Assembly (NCBI GenBank): GCA_017744495.1 | Contig: JAGIBE010000144.1 | Coordinates: forward strand, 20,420-84,419 | Direction: 5' to 3' | Source of the DNA: Caulobacter sp. | GTDB taxonomy: Bacteria > Pseudomonadota > Alphaproteobacteria > Caulobacterales > Caulobacteraceae | DNA: 64,000 nt | Shown here: piece after piece, positions 38,937 to 48,417 of the stretch | How the letters are laid out: every line of letters starts with the position of its first letter | Position numbering within the stretch: the stretch's first letter is position 1 | Program-made: the position numbers and the translations under genes | Notes under the pieces: generated by a model | Seen by the model: only the letters and a program-made list of their open reading frames with translations | Database searches by the model: none | What the model was told of the DNA's origin: nothing

Positions 38937-39308
38937 ATGCTGGACGACTTCATCGACAGGCTGATTTCGCGATTGATGGCGGGGGCGGGGCTGATCATGG
39001 CGGCGGCGATCGCCGCCGTGGCCGGGGCGATGGCGGTGTTCGCCTTCCTGTCCCAGTGGGTCGGCTCGGCCTGGGCCTATGCGATCGTGGCGATCACGGC
39101 GTCAGTGGTGGTGACGGTCTGGTCGCTGCTGCACAAGCAGCATCTGGCCCGCACACGCCAGCCGCCGCTGGACAAGCGCGTCCTGGCGATGATGCAGGAG
39201 CACCCCACCGCCTCGTTCCTGGCCGGCATGGCCGCCGCGACCCTGCTGAAGGGCAAGCCGTCGCTGGCGGCGACGCTGTGGCAGGCGCGGAAGGGGAAAC
39301 CGAAGTAG
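38937..39308 (+). CDS. Hypothetical small membrane protein (holin-superfamily III-like architecture)
   Basis: Two TM segments (LIMAAAIAAVAGAMAVFAFLS, AYAIVAITASVVVTVWSLL); RBS caggagg before ATG. Confidence 0.6.
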   Translation: MLDDFIDRLISRLMAGAGLIMAAAIAAVAGAMAVFAFLSQWVGSAWAYAIVAITASVVVTVWSLLHKQHLARTRQPPLDKRVLAMMQEHPTASFLAGMAAATLLKGKPSLAATLWQARKGKPK

Positions 39309-39322
39309 GGCGGTGCGATTGA

Positions 39323-39456
39323 CACTTGCCCCCCACGGATCGCTTCGCGATCGTCTTCCCCCATAGGGGGAAGAGCTTGCTTGGCCGGCGTCGCGCATCT
39401 GGCTCCGCCCCCTATGGGGGCGGACAGACCGCGTAGCGGTCAGGTGGGGGCAAGTG
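39323..39456. repeat. Nested intergenic inverted-repeat element between convergent genes
   Basis: Arms cacttgccccccacggatcgcttcgcgatcgtcttcccccatagggggaaga / tccgccccctatgggggcggacagaccgcgtagcggtcaggtgggggcaagtg are imperfect reverse complements and each arm contains its own hairpins. Confidence 0.9.
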
Positions 39457-39463
39457 GTGATCC

Positions 39464-40684
39464 TCAGCCCTTCTTCGGAACGACCTTCAGCACCCGCCCG
39501 TCATCCTCGTCGGTCACCAGATACAGCGCCCCATCCGGGCCCACGACCACGTCTCGGATGCGGAAGCCCAGCTCCGACAGCAGGCGCTCCTCGCCGGTCA
39601 CCTGGTGGTCCTTCAGCGTCAGCCGCACGAGGTAGCCCTTGAGCCCGCCAACGAAAAGACTGCCCTTCCAGGCTGGGAACAGGGTCCCGTTGTAGAAGGC
39701 CATGCCCGAGGGGGCGATCACCGGGTCCCAGTAATAGATCGGTTGCTCCATGCCCTCGTGCTGGGTGATGCCGTCGCCGATCGGCTTGCCCGAATAGTCC
39801 TCGCCGTAGGTGATGGTCGGCCAGCCGTAGTCCTTGCCGGCCTTGGGGGTGTTGATCTCGTCGCCGCCCTTGGCGCCGTGCTCGACCGTCCACAGCTCGC
39901 CGGTCCACGGGTTGATCGTCGCGCCCTGGACATTGCGGTGGCCCTTGGACCAGATCTCGGGCTTGGCCTGGGGATTGCCCACATACGGATTGTCGGCCGG
40001 GATCGAACCGTCGGGGCGGATGCGGATCACCTTGCCCAGGGCCGCGTCCAGCTTCTGGGCCTGCATGCGGCCCGGGATGATCGAGCGCTCGCCGGTGGTG
40101 ACGAACAGCGCCCCGTCGCGGGCGAAGGCCAGGCGGCCGCCGAAGTGCAGGGGCGAGTCCATGGTCGGCAGCTGGCGCCAGATCACCTGGACGTTCTCCA
40201 GCTTGGGCGCGGCGCCCGGGACCAGCTTGCCGCGCGCGACCGTGGTGCCGTTGCCGCCGTCGCGGGGCTCGGCATAGGTCCAGTAGATCAGGCCGTTCTG
40301 GGCGTAGTTCGGGTCCAGGGCCACATCGAACAGGCCGCCCTGGCCCTCGGCGAACACGGCGGGCAGGCCGGCGACGGCGGGCGACAGCTTGCCGTCGGTC
40401 CCGAGGATGCGCAGACGCCCGGCGCGCTCGGTGACCAGCTTGGAGCCGTCGGGCAGGAAGGCCAAGCCCCAGGGGTGGTCCAGGCCCGTGGCCAGGGTCT
40501 CGACCCGATAGGCCACGCCCAGCTTCTCCTCGGGCGCGCGGGTCTGCTGCGGGAAGGCCGGCTTCTGGTCGGGGGCGTTGGGCGGGCCGGTCTCGACCGG
40601 CGGGTTCGGCTGGGCCTGGACCGCGGGGGCGGGACCGCACGCCGACAGGACCAGCGCGGCGAGGGCGAGATGGCGAAGACGCAT
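39464..40684 (-). CDS. PQQ-dependent sugar dehydrogenase (sorbosone dehydrogenase-like), lipoprotein
   Basis: LSACGPAP lipobox; [56 protein letters not shown]. Confidence 0.93.
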   Translation of the reverse strand: MRLRHLALAALVLSACGPAPAVQAQPNPPVETGPPNAPDQKPAFPQQTRAPEEKLGVAYRVETLATGLDHPWGLAFLPDGSKLVTERAGRLRILGTDGKLSPAVAGLPAVFAEGQGGLFDVALDPNYAQNGLIYWTYAEPRDGGNGTTVARGKLVPGAAPKLENVQVIWRQLPTMDSPLHFGGRLAFARDGALFVTTGERSIIPGRMQAQKLDAALGKVIRIRPDGSIPADNPYVGNPQAKPEIWSKGHRNVQGATINPWTGELWTVEHGAKGGDEINTPKAGKDYGWPTITYGEDYSGKPIGDGITQHEGMEQPIYYWDPVIAPSGMAFYNGTLFPAWKGSLFVGGLKGYLVRLTLKDHQVTGEERLLSELGFRIRDVVVGPDGALYLVTDEDDGRVLKVVPKKG

Positions 40685-40861
40685 GAGAACTGTCCTGACG
40701 AGGGAGCGATGGAGGCGACGATTGGTCAGGTGACTACGTTGTCATCGTGACGCGCCGTTGTCATCCAGATCGTTTGACAGCTGTCATCCCGATGGCGCCG
40801 GCGCGTTGACTTCCCGGCGCCGCCCGACGAAGGTCCGGCCTCGCCAGACCCGGAGCCCGCC

Positions 40862-41911
40862 TTGACCGCCATCCTGCACGCCATGTTGGGCAAGGGTCTG
40901 GGCGGCCTGGAGCAGGTGTTCCTCGACTACCAGCCGATCCTGGAGGCCTACGCCGCCGAGCGCGAGGGCAAGGCGACGGGCGTGGTGCGGGTGGGCGGCA
41001 AGGTCGCGGTCCAGCAGACCGGGCGCGTCCCGCCCCTGGCGACCATGCCGGCCTATACCGACTGGGACCCGGTCACGGTGGGCGCCGCCCGCAAGATCGT
41101 GGCGGCCACGGCGCCCGACCTGATCCTCAGCCATGGCCAGCGGCCCGCACGCCTGATGGCCAAGGTCGCGCCGCCGAAGACGGTGCTGGCGATCTGCGTG
41201 CACAAACCGGCCTTCGACGTGGAAACCACCCGTACCCACTATGTCTGCGTCGGCCGGCACCTGGCTGAGCTGGCGATGGAACGTGGCGTTCCGGCCGAGC
41301 GCGTACACTTCGTGCCCAACGCCGTGAAGCCGCCGGCGGTGCTGGCGGCGCCGTTCCGCGACGGAATCTGCGCCCCGCGCATCGTCGCCGCCGGCCGGCT
41401 GCATCCCAAGAAGGGCTTCGACGTCCTCATTGCCGCCCTGGCTCTGCTGCGCGATCAGGGCCAGGGCTTCGAGTGCGAGATCGCCGGCGAGGGCGACGAG
41501 CGGGCCAAGCTGGAGGGACTGATCGCCCAGCACGGCCTCGGCGACCGCGTGCGGCTGGTCGGCTGGCGCGACGCCCCGGCCTTCCTGGCCACGGGCGACG
41601 TCTTCGCCTTCCCGTCGTACCAGGAGGGTTTCCCGCTGGTGCTGCTGGAGGCCATGGCCGCCGGCCTGCCCGTGGCGGCCAGCGCGATTCCCGGACCGAT
41701 GGAGATGATCGGAGAGGGCGTCGACGGGACCCTGGTCCCGCCCGGCGACCCGGCCGCTCTGGCGACGGCCCTGGCCGGCCTGATCGCCGCGCCGGAAAAG
41801 TCCGCCGCCCTGGGCGCGGCGGCCCGCGCCAAGGTGCTGGAGGACTATGGTCCGGAGAGCTTGAAGCGGCGTCTGGACGCGGTGCTCGATCAGATGCTCG
41901 GACGGGCTTGA
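40862..41911 (+). CDS. Glycosyltransferase family 4 protein
   Basis: IVAAGRLHPKKGFDVLIAAL, GDVFAFPSYQEGFPLVLLEAMAAGLPVAASAIPGPMEMI; TTG start. Confidence 0.92.
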   Translation: MTAILHAMLGKGLGGLEQVFLDYQPILEAYAAEREGKATGVVRVGGKVAVQQTGRVPPLATMPAYTDWDPVTVGAARKIVAATAPDLILSHGQRPARLMAKVAPPKTVLAICVHKPAFDVETTRTHYVCVGRHLAELAMERGVPAERVHFVPNAVKPPAVLAAPFRDGICAPRIVAAGRLHPKKGFDVLIAALALLRDQGQGFECEIAGEGDERAKLEGLIAQHGLGDRVRLVGWRDAPAFLATGDVFAFPSYQEGFPLVLLEAMAAGLPVAASAIPGPMEMIGEGVDGTLVPPGDPAALATALAGLIAAPEKSAALGAAARAKVLEDYGPESLKRRLDAVLDQMLGRA

Positions 41912-41955
41912 AGCCGCCCCCGCTTTGCGCTTATAAGCCCGCCTCCGCTTCGTGC

Positions 41956-42032
41956 GGCTGGGTAGCTCAGATGGTTAGAGCGGTGGATTCATAACCCACA
42001 GGTCGGCGGTTCGATCCCGCCCCCAGCCACCA
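41956..42032 (+). tRNA. tRNA-Met (anticodon CAT)
   Basis: Acceptor ggctggg/cccagcc, encoded CCA, D-arm gctcagatggttagagc, anticodon cat at 41990-41992, T-arm ggcggttcgatcccgcc. Elongator Met favoured; Ile2 (lysidine) not excluded. Confidence 0.95.
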
Positions 42033-42130
42033 CGATCGGGTCCTTCAGGACCGCGTGGAAGATTTCTCAAAATCAGTGATTTCCCGGGCGGCGACCGATA
42101 GCCGTCGCGAACGCTCGACAGCGCCACACC

Positions 42131-42262
42131 TCAATCCTGGAAATATCGCCGCCTCACGCCGCGCCGACGACGGCGCATGGCGTCGATCCTGGGGGCGACG
42201 CTCGGCCAGGCCAGCAGGCCGAGCAGGAACACGATAAAGAACGTCGAAATCCACAAACTCAC
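42131..42262 (-). CDS. Predicted 43-aa small membrane protein (not in ORF track)
   Basis: GTG start, translation VSLWISTFFIVFLLGLLAWPSVAPRIDAMRRRRRGVRRRYFQD; GGGAG about 9 nt upstream; one TM helix then a basic tail. Confidence 0.5.
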   Translation of the reverse strand: MSLWISTFFIVFLLGLLAWPSVAPRIDAMRRRRRGVRRRYFQD

Positions 42263-42468
42263 GAACGGCTCCCGGCTTTACGAGCGCTGCCTCCCCATGT
42301 GCCGTTTTACATTTATGGTTTTGTGTCGGCGGTCCGACGATCAAGGAACGCCTAGGCGAAAATAGGGCTCCTTCACCGTAGGGAAATACCTGAGGGCCGA
42401 TTTTTCAAGGCGGCTTTGTCGGATTGCGGGGGCTCTGATCGTCCTGGCTACGACAAGGCGGCCAACCG

Positions 42469-42873
42469 ATGCTCTATGCCATTCTTTGCTACAATTCCGA
42501 GGACGTGGTCGGGGCCTGGACGCCGGCAGAGGACGCCGTGGTGATGGCGCGGCTGGGGACGGTCGAGGCCGGCCTGGCCGCCGTCGACCGGCTGGGCGCG
42601 GTGGCGCGGCTGCTGCCCACCACGGCCGCCGTCACCCTCCGGAAAGGGCGCGAGCATTTGGTGATCGACGGCCCGTTCGCCGAGACCAAGGAACAGCTGC
42701 TGGGCTTCTACGTGGTGGAGTGCGGCGACCTGGACGGGGCGATCGCGGTGGCCCGGGATCTGGCTGTCGCCAATCCCGATCGCGGAGCCTATGAAATCCG
42801 CCCCCTGGCCGTCTATCGTCCTGGCGGCCTGAACGCGGCGCGCACCAAGAGGCCGGTCTATGGGAGGGGATGA
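42469..42873 (+). CDS. YciI family (DGPF domain) protein
   Basis: MLYAILCYNSED...LVIDGPFAETKEQLLGFYVVECGDLDGAIAVARDL. Confidence 0.92.
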   Translation: MLYAILCYNSEDVVGAWTPAEDAVVMARLGTVEAGLAAVDRLGAVARLLPTTAAVTLRKGREHLVIDGPFAETKEQLLGFYVVECGDLDGAIAVARDLAVANPDRGAYEIRPLAVYRPGGLNAARTKRPVYGRG

Positions 42874-42877
42874 GGGC

Positions 42878-44143
42878 ATGAGCATCGCCAACATCGACGA
42901 GGCCTGGATCGACGCCGCCCTGACGGCGGCCCGGCCCCAGGCGGTGGCGGCCCTGCTACGCTATTTCCGCGACCTGGACACGGCCGAGGAAGCCTTTCAG
43001 GACGCCTGCCTGCGGGCCCTGAAGGCCTGGCCCAAGAACGGCCCGCCGCGCGACCCGACGGCCTGGCTGATACTGGTCGGCCGCAACGCCGCCCTGGACG
43101 GGGTGCGCAAGTCGAGCCGGTCCGCCCCGCTGCCGGCCGAGGAGCTGATCTCCGACCTCGAGGACGCCGAGGCCACGCTCGTCGACCGGCTGGACGGCGA
43201 ACACTATCGCGACGACGTGCTGCGGCTGCTGTTCATCTGCTGCCATCCCGATCTGCCGGCGACCCAGCAGGTGGCCGTGGCCCTGCGCATCGTCTCGGGC
43301 CTATCAGTCAAACAGATCGCTCGCGCCTTCCTGGTCGGTGAGTCGGCGATGGAGCAGAGGATCACCCGGGCCAAGGCGCGGATCGGCGCGGCCGACGTGC
43401 CGTTCGGCGCGCCGGACCTGGAGGAGCGCGCACAGCGCCTCAGCACCGTGGCCGCCATGGTCTATCTGGTCTTCAACGAGGGCTATTCGGCCGGCGGTAA
43501 GGAACTGCTGACGCGCGGCTCGCTGTGCGGCGAGGCCATCCGCCTGGCGCGGCTGCTGCTGCGGCTGTTCCCCGGCGAGCCGGAGGTCATGGGCTTGACC
43601 GCCCTTCTGCTGCTGCAGCACGCCCGCGCCCCGGCCCGGTTCGACGCCGATGGGGCAGTGGTGCTGTTGGAGGACCAGGACCGATCCTTGTGGAACCAAC
43701 GGATGATCGCCGAGGGCCTGGCCCTGATCGACAAGGCCGTGCGCCATCGCCGCCCGGGGCCCTATCTGGTCCAGGCCGCCATCGCCGCCGAGCACGACCG
43801 CGCCGAGCGGGCCGAGGACACCAACTGGGCGCGGATCGATCTGCTGTACGGCGACCTGGAACAGCTGGCCCCCTCGCCGGTGGTCACCCTGAACCGCGCC
43901 GTGGCGGTGTCAAAGGTGGCCGGGCCCGAGGCCGCCCTGGCGATGATCGAGCCGTTGGAGCCCAAGCTGTCGGGCTATTTCCACTTCTTCGGCCTGCGCG
44001 GCGGGCTGCTGTTCCAGCTGGGGCGGCGGGAGGAGGCCAAGGTCGCCTTCGACCGGGCGATCGCCCTGGCCAACACCGCCGCCGAGGCCGCCCATATCCG
44101 CCTGCACCTCGACAAACTGATGAAGGAGAGCGCGGCCGGCTAG
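42878..44143 (+). CDS. RNA polymerase ECF sigma factor, ECF42/DUF6596-like
   Basis: Sigma2/sigma4 regions (FQDACLRALKAWPKNGPPRDPTAWLILVGRNAALDGVRK; KQIARAFLVGESAMEQRITRAKARI), long C-terminal extension VYLVFNEGYSA...; follows a DGPF gene. Confidence 0.92.
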   Translation: MSIANIDEAWIDAALTAARPQAVAALLRYFRDLDTAEEAFQDACLRALKAWPKNGPPRDPTAWLILVGRNAALDGVRKSSRSAPLPAEELISDLEDAEATLVDRLDGEHYRDDVLRLLFICCHPDLPATQQVAVALRIVSGLSVKQIARAFLVGESAMEQRITRAKARIGAADVPFGAPDLEERAQRLSTVAAMVYLVFNEGYSAGGKELLTRGSLCGEAIRLARLLLRLFPGEPEVMGLTALLLLQHARAPARFDADGAVVLLEDQDRSLWNQRMIAEGLALIDKAVRHRRPGPYLVQAAIAAEHDRAERAEDTNWARIDLLYGDLEQLAPSPVVTLNRAVAVSKVAGPEAALAMIEPLEPKLSGYFHFFGLRGGLLFQLGRREEAKVAFDRAIALANTAAEAAHIRLHLDKLMKESAAG

Positions 44144-44236
44144 GGAAGGAATTTTTCCGATGGAATGTCGGGCCGGCGACCTTCCGAGCGTCCTTTGGTC
44201 GACACCTGACCAACCTCCCAGACCCGGAGAAACCTC

Positions 44237-44665
44237 GTGACCGACGCTCAACAATCGCCGCCCAAGCTGCCCCCGGTTTCCGGCGGCATCGTGCCTTACC
44301 TGTCGCCCGCCAACGCCACCGCCACCGAGGCGGCCGCCTTCTACGTCGAGGCGTTCGGGGCCCAGGAGCTCTACAGCATCCCGCCGGACGAGAAGGGGCG
44401 GACCATGCACATCCACCTGCTGATCAACGGCAATTCGCTGATGCTCAGCGACTTCTATCCCGAGCACGGCTATCCGCCGGAAAAGCCGGGGGCCTTCAAT
44501 CTGCACCTGCAGGTCGACGACGTGGACGCCTGGTTCGACCGCGCCGTGAAGGCCGGCTGCGAGGTGCGGCTGCCGGTCCAGCTGATGTTCTGGGGCGACC
44601 GCTACGGCCAGCTCAAGGACCCGTACGGCTTCTCGTGGTCGATCGCGACGACGCCCAAGGCGTGA
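44237..44665 (+). CDS. VOC family protein (PhnB/glyoxalase-like)
   Basis: ATEAAAFYVEAFGAQEL...LMFWGDRYGQLKDPYGFSWSIAT. Confidence 0.92.
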   Translation: MTDAQQSPPKLPPVSGGIVPYLSPANATATEAAAFYVEAFGAQELYSIPPDEKGRTMHIHLLINGNSLMLSDFYPEHGYPPEKPGAFNLHLQVDDVDAWFDRAVKAGCEVRLPVQLMFWGDRYGQLKDPYGFSWSIATTPKA

Positions 44666-44737
44666 CGTCTGGAGCGCTTTCGAGCGAAGTGAAACCGGTT
44701 CGCCTGAGACCTAGAGGGCGGGGCTCCGGCTCCGCCC

Positions 44738-45730
44738 TCAGCAATCCAGGAACTTCACTTCCGACGTCCCGTAGCGCATGTCGCTGGCCGTGAACAAACT
44801 CGACAGGCCCAGCAGCGCGGGGCGGCCGGGCATGCTGAACACCGGCAGGTCGGCCAGGTAGTAGCTCATCCGACCCTTGGCCCTGTAACGCCGCGCGAAA
44901 GCCTCATGGTCCAGCAGGCCGTCCATCGCCTCCAGCATGGGGCTGTTGAGGAACACCCCGCCGCGGGCCGCGAAGAGCAGAGCCATGTCGCCGGCGAAAC
45001 CGCCCAACAGGCCGCTGAAGATCGAGATCGCTTCCCGGGCCTTGGCGTCGCCGGCCCGCGCCAGCTCTATGATAACGTTGTCATTTTCGGGCACGGCAAG
45101 AGGATCGCCGTCGCCCACCAGCGCGCAGTGGATGTCGCTGAGGCCTTCCTTGGACAGCAGGCGCTCGGCCGAGACCTCGCCGTGGCGGGCGCGGACGGCC
45201 GAGAAGATCGGCGCCTCGCGGGCCTCGACGGGGCAGAAGTCCATGTGGCCGCCCTCGCTGGGCACGGCCAGCCAGCCGTCGCCCCGCTGGGGGACCAGGC
45301 CCGCCACGCCCAGGCCGAGGTCAGGCCCGAGTACAGCGATGGCGGCGTTGCGGGCCGGCTTGCCGGGATGGATCAGGCGTAGATCGGCCTCGGCGACCTT
45401 GGGCGCGCCCATGGCGCAGGCGGTGAAGTCGTTGACCAGATAGACCCGGGGCGTGCGCAGGACGGCGCGGAGCCAGGTCAGGGACAGGCTCAGGCCCGTG
45501 GCGGTCACGATCACCGTCCCGTCGATCTCGGGGCCGGCGGCGGCGACCGCCGCGCCCACCAGGGTGTCAGGCTCCAGTTCGGCCAGCACCGACCTGAGGC
45601 CGGCCTCCAGCTCCAGCGGACTCGCGCAGGGCAGGACGCGATGCTCGCCGGGTCCGTCGCCCGGACGGGCCAGGGCGACAATCAATTCGCGGCCGTTCAC
45701 ATCGGCCAACAGCGCCACGCCGTGGGTCAT
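44738..45730 (-). CDS. glk: Glucokinase
   Basis: [51 protein letters not shown]. Confidence 0.88.
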   Translation of the reverse strand: MTHGVALLADVNGRELIVALARPGDGPGEHRVLPCASPLELEAGLRSVLAELEPDTLVGAAVAAAGPEIDGTVIVTATGLSLSLTWLRAVLRTPRVYLVNDFTACAMGAPKVAEADLRLIHPGKPARNAAIAVLGPDLGLGVAGLVPQRGDGWLAVPSEGGHMDFCPVEAREAPIFSAVRARHGEVSAERLLSKEGLSDIHCALVGDGDPLAVPENDNVIIELARAGDAKAREAISIFSGLLGGFAGDMALLFAARGGVFLNSPMLEAMDGLLDHEAFARRYRAKGRMSYYLADLPVFSMPGRPALLGLSSLFTASDMRYGTSEVKFLDC

Positions 45731-45957
45731 CGGGCGGTCCTTTTTGTTTCCCCGGGCCGGCCGGTCTGCGCCGGCCTAGGGCCATGATAGCCGCAAGCGG
45801 GTTACCGCTAAATAACCGCGTTCGCCTAAGGTTCCCTGAGGGCGATTACGGCGGCGGCGCTGTTTTGTTGGGGAAAACCAGCGCCTTCGACGTGGTCAGC
45901 GGGAAATAAACCTTGCCGCTGCACCACCGATTAACGGCGCCGCGCGTTGGTAGGGGC

Positions 45958-46311
45958 ATGTCGAGGTTTGGTTCCGACGGGACGACCGACCGCCGCGCCG
46001 GTCCCCGTATTACGATGCAGAATCCCGCCAAGGTGCTGTGCGGCGCCTTCGCGTGGGACTGCACCGTGCGCGACCAGTCCGACAGCGGCCTGCGCATCCA
46101 GATGCTGTCCAGCGCCACACCGCCGTCCAACGTCCAGCTGGTCGACCTGGTGTCGGGCTTCGCTCATGATGTGAAGGTGGTTTGGCAAAAGGACCGCGAG
46201 TTCGGCCTGAAAATCCTGCGCAGCCATGATCTGCGCGGCTTGGCGCCCGCCTCGCTGCAGACGGCCAAGCGCATCTGGCAGGCCGGCGGGCGGCGAGCCA
46301 CGGCGGGTTGA
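45958..46311 (+). CDS. PilZ-domain-like protein
   Basis: DRRAGPRITMQNPAKVLCGAFAWDCTVRDQSDSGLRIQM fits the PilZ RxxxR...D.S..G pattern. Confidence 0.75.
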   Translation: MSRFGSDGTTDRRAGPRITMQNPAKVLCGAFAWDCTVRDQSDSGLRIQMLSSATPPSNVQLVDLVSGFAHDVKVVWQKDREFGLKILRSHDLRGLAPASLQTAKRIWQAGGRRATAG

Positions 46312-46394
46312 TTCCTGGCAGTTGATCACCAGAAAAGCGATCGGGCCCCGGCGGGGGAGCCGGGGCCCGAACGGGCGCTAGACTGTCGCCGGAA

Positions 46395-46835
46395 TTAGGC
46401 GGCGGCGTTCTCGGCGCGGGCGGCTTCCTCGGCCATGGCGCGGACCAGATCCAGGACCTGACGACGCACGCGGCCGCGGCCGATCTTCGGGAACACCTCG
46501 GCCAGTTCCAGACCCTCGGGCGTGGTCAGGAATTCCTGCACGATGCGCTCGGCCTGTTGACCGACCTCGTCGCCGTCCGAACCGTCCATCGGGTCGGCCA
46601 GGCCGTCGAAGAAGAACGACACCGGGACTTGCAGGGTCTTGGCGATCTCATACAGCTTGGAGGCGCTGACGCGGTTGGCGCCGCGCTCGTACTTCTGCAC
46701 CTGCTGGAAGGTCAGGCCCAGCGAGTCGGCGAGTTGCTCCTGGCTGACGCCCAGCAGCTTGCGGCGCATGCGGACACGGCCACCGACGTGGAGATCGACG
46801 GGATTAGGGCGCCGGCCCTCGGTTTCTTCGCTCAA
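46395..46835 (-). CDS. XRE-type helix-turn-helix transcriptional regulator
   Basis: VGGRVRMRRKLLGVSQEQLADSLGLTFQQVQKYERGANRVSASKLYEIAKTL; TTG start at LSEETEG favoured over the longer ORF. Confidence 0.9.
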   Translation of the reverse strand: MSEETEGRRPNPVDLHVGGRVRMRRKLLGVSQEQLADSLGLTFQQVQKYERGANRVSASKLYEIAKTLQVPVSFFFDGLADPMDGSDGDEVGQQAERIVQEFLTTPEGLELAEVFPKIGRGRVRRQVLDLVRAMAEEAARAENAAA

Positions 46836-47024
46836 GTTTCGCCTCCAAAGGTTGTCCGTGCACAATGCCACGTCCAACGCGTTCATGGAACGCTGCCGGG
46901 GCAAAGCGCGGCGTTAGGTCGCTGAGGTTTAGTTGAATAACCCCATGCTTGCGCTAACGCACGGACGTACACGCTCAGAGTGAGGCGATTTCCAGGCAAG
47001 ATTGTTTCGGCGGCGCAGCAAGCG

Positions 47025-47849
47025 CTAGGCGTTGAGTCGCGTCGCGGGCGGCGCGGCGTCGCGTTCAGCCCAGATTCGCCGAGCCTTGAGCGTTGTATCG
47101 TTGAGTCGATAGAGGGTTTCGGCCGCCAGCGCCTCGTCGCGGGCCGAGCCGGGATGAAATTGCGGCGTTTGGGCGCGGACCACCTGGCGCTGAACGTCCG
47201 CAAGCCCGCCGAACGCGCGCAGGTCCAGCTCGTCGATATGATAGCCCACGGGACCCTCGACGCCGATCGCCTCGCGGATCCGGTCCAGCAGGGCGTACGA
47301 GAGGGCGATCTCGGACCCGACGACGACGCCGAACGCGTAGGGGCGGGGCAGGCCCACCAGCCGCGTGTCGATCGGCGAGTTCATGATCCCCGGATACAGC
47401 GACATGTCGATCATGCCGACGAAGCGCTCGATCCCGTTGACCAGGGCCAACTCCATGGCCGCGGCCCAGACCTCGAACACCCGCAGGCCCCGGTTCGGAC
47501 CTTTTTTGGCGCGATAGAGCTCGGTGGTGAACAGCCGCGTGGCCTCCCACACCGTCACCCCCTTCTTGGGCGTCTCGTCCGGCGCGATCAGGTCCGGGAA
47601 CTTGTCGGCCAGCATGCAGCGCTGTTCGGTGGGATGCAGGCGCAGCCCCACCTCCAGCCGCATGGCCTCGTCGAAACCCAGCAGGTAGACGGCACGGGCG
47701 TCGTCGTAGTCATCGACCTCCCCGCCCTCCAGGACCACCAGGTCGATCCAGCCGTTCTTCTCGACGCACTGCTCGCGTCGCTGTTCGTGCATGGCCCACA
47801 GCTGGGGCCCGTAGAGGTGGCGGTTCTGCGACGTGACGACGTGGATCAT
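47025..47849 (-). CDS. Acyl-homoserine-lactone synthase (LuxI family)-like protein
   Basis: N-terminal MIHVVTSQNRHLYGPQLWAMHEQRREQCVEKNGW, EVDDYDDARAVYLLG, LRLHPTEQRCMLADKFPDLI, VWEATRLF; start at MIHVVTS. Confidence 0.82.
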   Translation of the reverse strand: MIHVVTSQNRHLYGPQLWAMHEQRREQCVEKNGWIDLVVLEGGEVDDYDDARAVYLLGFDEAMRLEVGLRLHPTEQRCMLADKFPDLIAPDETPKKGVTVWEATRLFTTELYRAKKGPNRGLRVFEVWAAAMELALVNGIERFVGMIDMSLYPGIMNSPIDTRLVGLPRPYAFGVVVGSEIALSYALLDRIREAIGVEGPVGYHIDELDLRAFGGLADVQRQVVRAQTPQFHPGSARDEALAAETLYRLNDTTLKARRIWAERDAAPPATRLNA

Positions 47850-47909
47850 GGCCCGGCCCCCCGGCTGTTTGGAGGCGGGCATTAGGCGACAGACCCTTCG
47901 CGCGACGCG

Positions 47910-47927
47910 ATAGGCCAAACGGCCTAT
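47910..47927. promoter_or_regulatory. Candidate operator palindrome between luxI-like and Mpo1-like genes
   Basis: ATAGGCC-AAAC-GGCCTAT, perfect 7-bp arms, in the divergent intergenic region. Confidence 0.4.
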
Positions 47928-47982
47928 GCCGGGTCGGCGCGGCCTCTTGCAACGATTGGCGGTCGGGCGGAAAATCGGACCC

Positions 47983-48327
47983 ATGACCGCGAGTGATCAT
48001 CCGGCCCAGAAACCAGCCAAGGAAGGGGAGGGGCGCTACCGCACGTTCGCGGCGTTCTATCCGTTCTACCTGACCGAACACGTCAATCGGACCAGCCGGC
48101 GGCTGCACGTGATCGGCACGACCCTGGTCATCGCCGCCCTAGTCTGCGGCGTCCTGGTCGATTGGCGATTCTTCGTCGCCGCGCCCTTCGTCGGTTACGG
48201 CTTCGCCTGGGTGGGCCACTTCGTGTTCGAGAAGAACCGACCGGCCACGTTCAAGTACCCGCTCTACAGCCTGGCGGGCGATTTCCGGCTGTGGTTCGAG
48301 GTGGTGACGGGCAAGCGGTCCTTCTGA
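47983..48327 (+). CDS. DUF962/Mpo1-like membrane protein
   Basis: FAAFYPFYLTEHVNRTSRRLHVIGTTLVIA...VGYGFAWVGHFVFEKNRPATFKYPLYSLAGDFRLW. Confidence 0.9.
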   Translation: MTASDHPAQKPAKEGEGRYRTFAAFYPFYLTEHVNRTSRRLHVIGTTLVIAALVCGVLVDWRFFVAAPFVGYGFAWVGHFVFEKNRPATFKYPLYSLAGDFRLWFEVVTGKRSF

Positions 48328-48417
48328 TCCGCTTCTCGCTCTTGCGATGTTGCGTTGCAGCACGCCCCAGTTCATGATCGTTGGTAATCAAGAACGATAA
48401 GAACGCGGGAGCGCAGG

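Noticed and set aside
42045-42344. 99-aa minus-strand ORF after the tRNA
   Set aside because: No protein-like features; overlaps the more plausible 43-aa membrane ORF in another frame.
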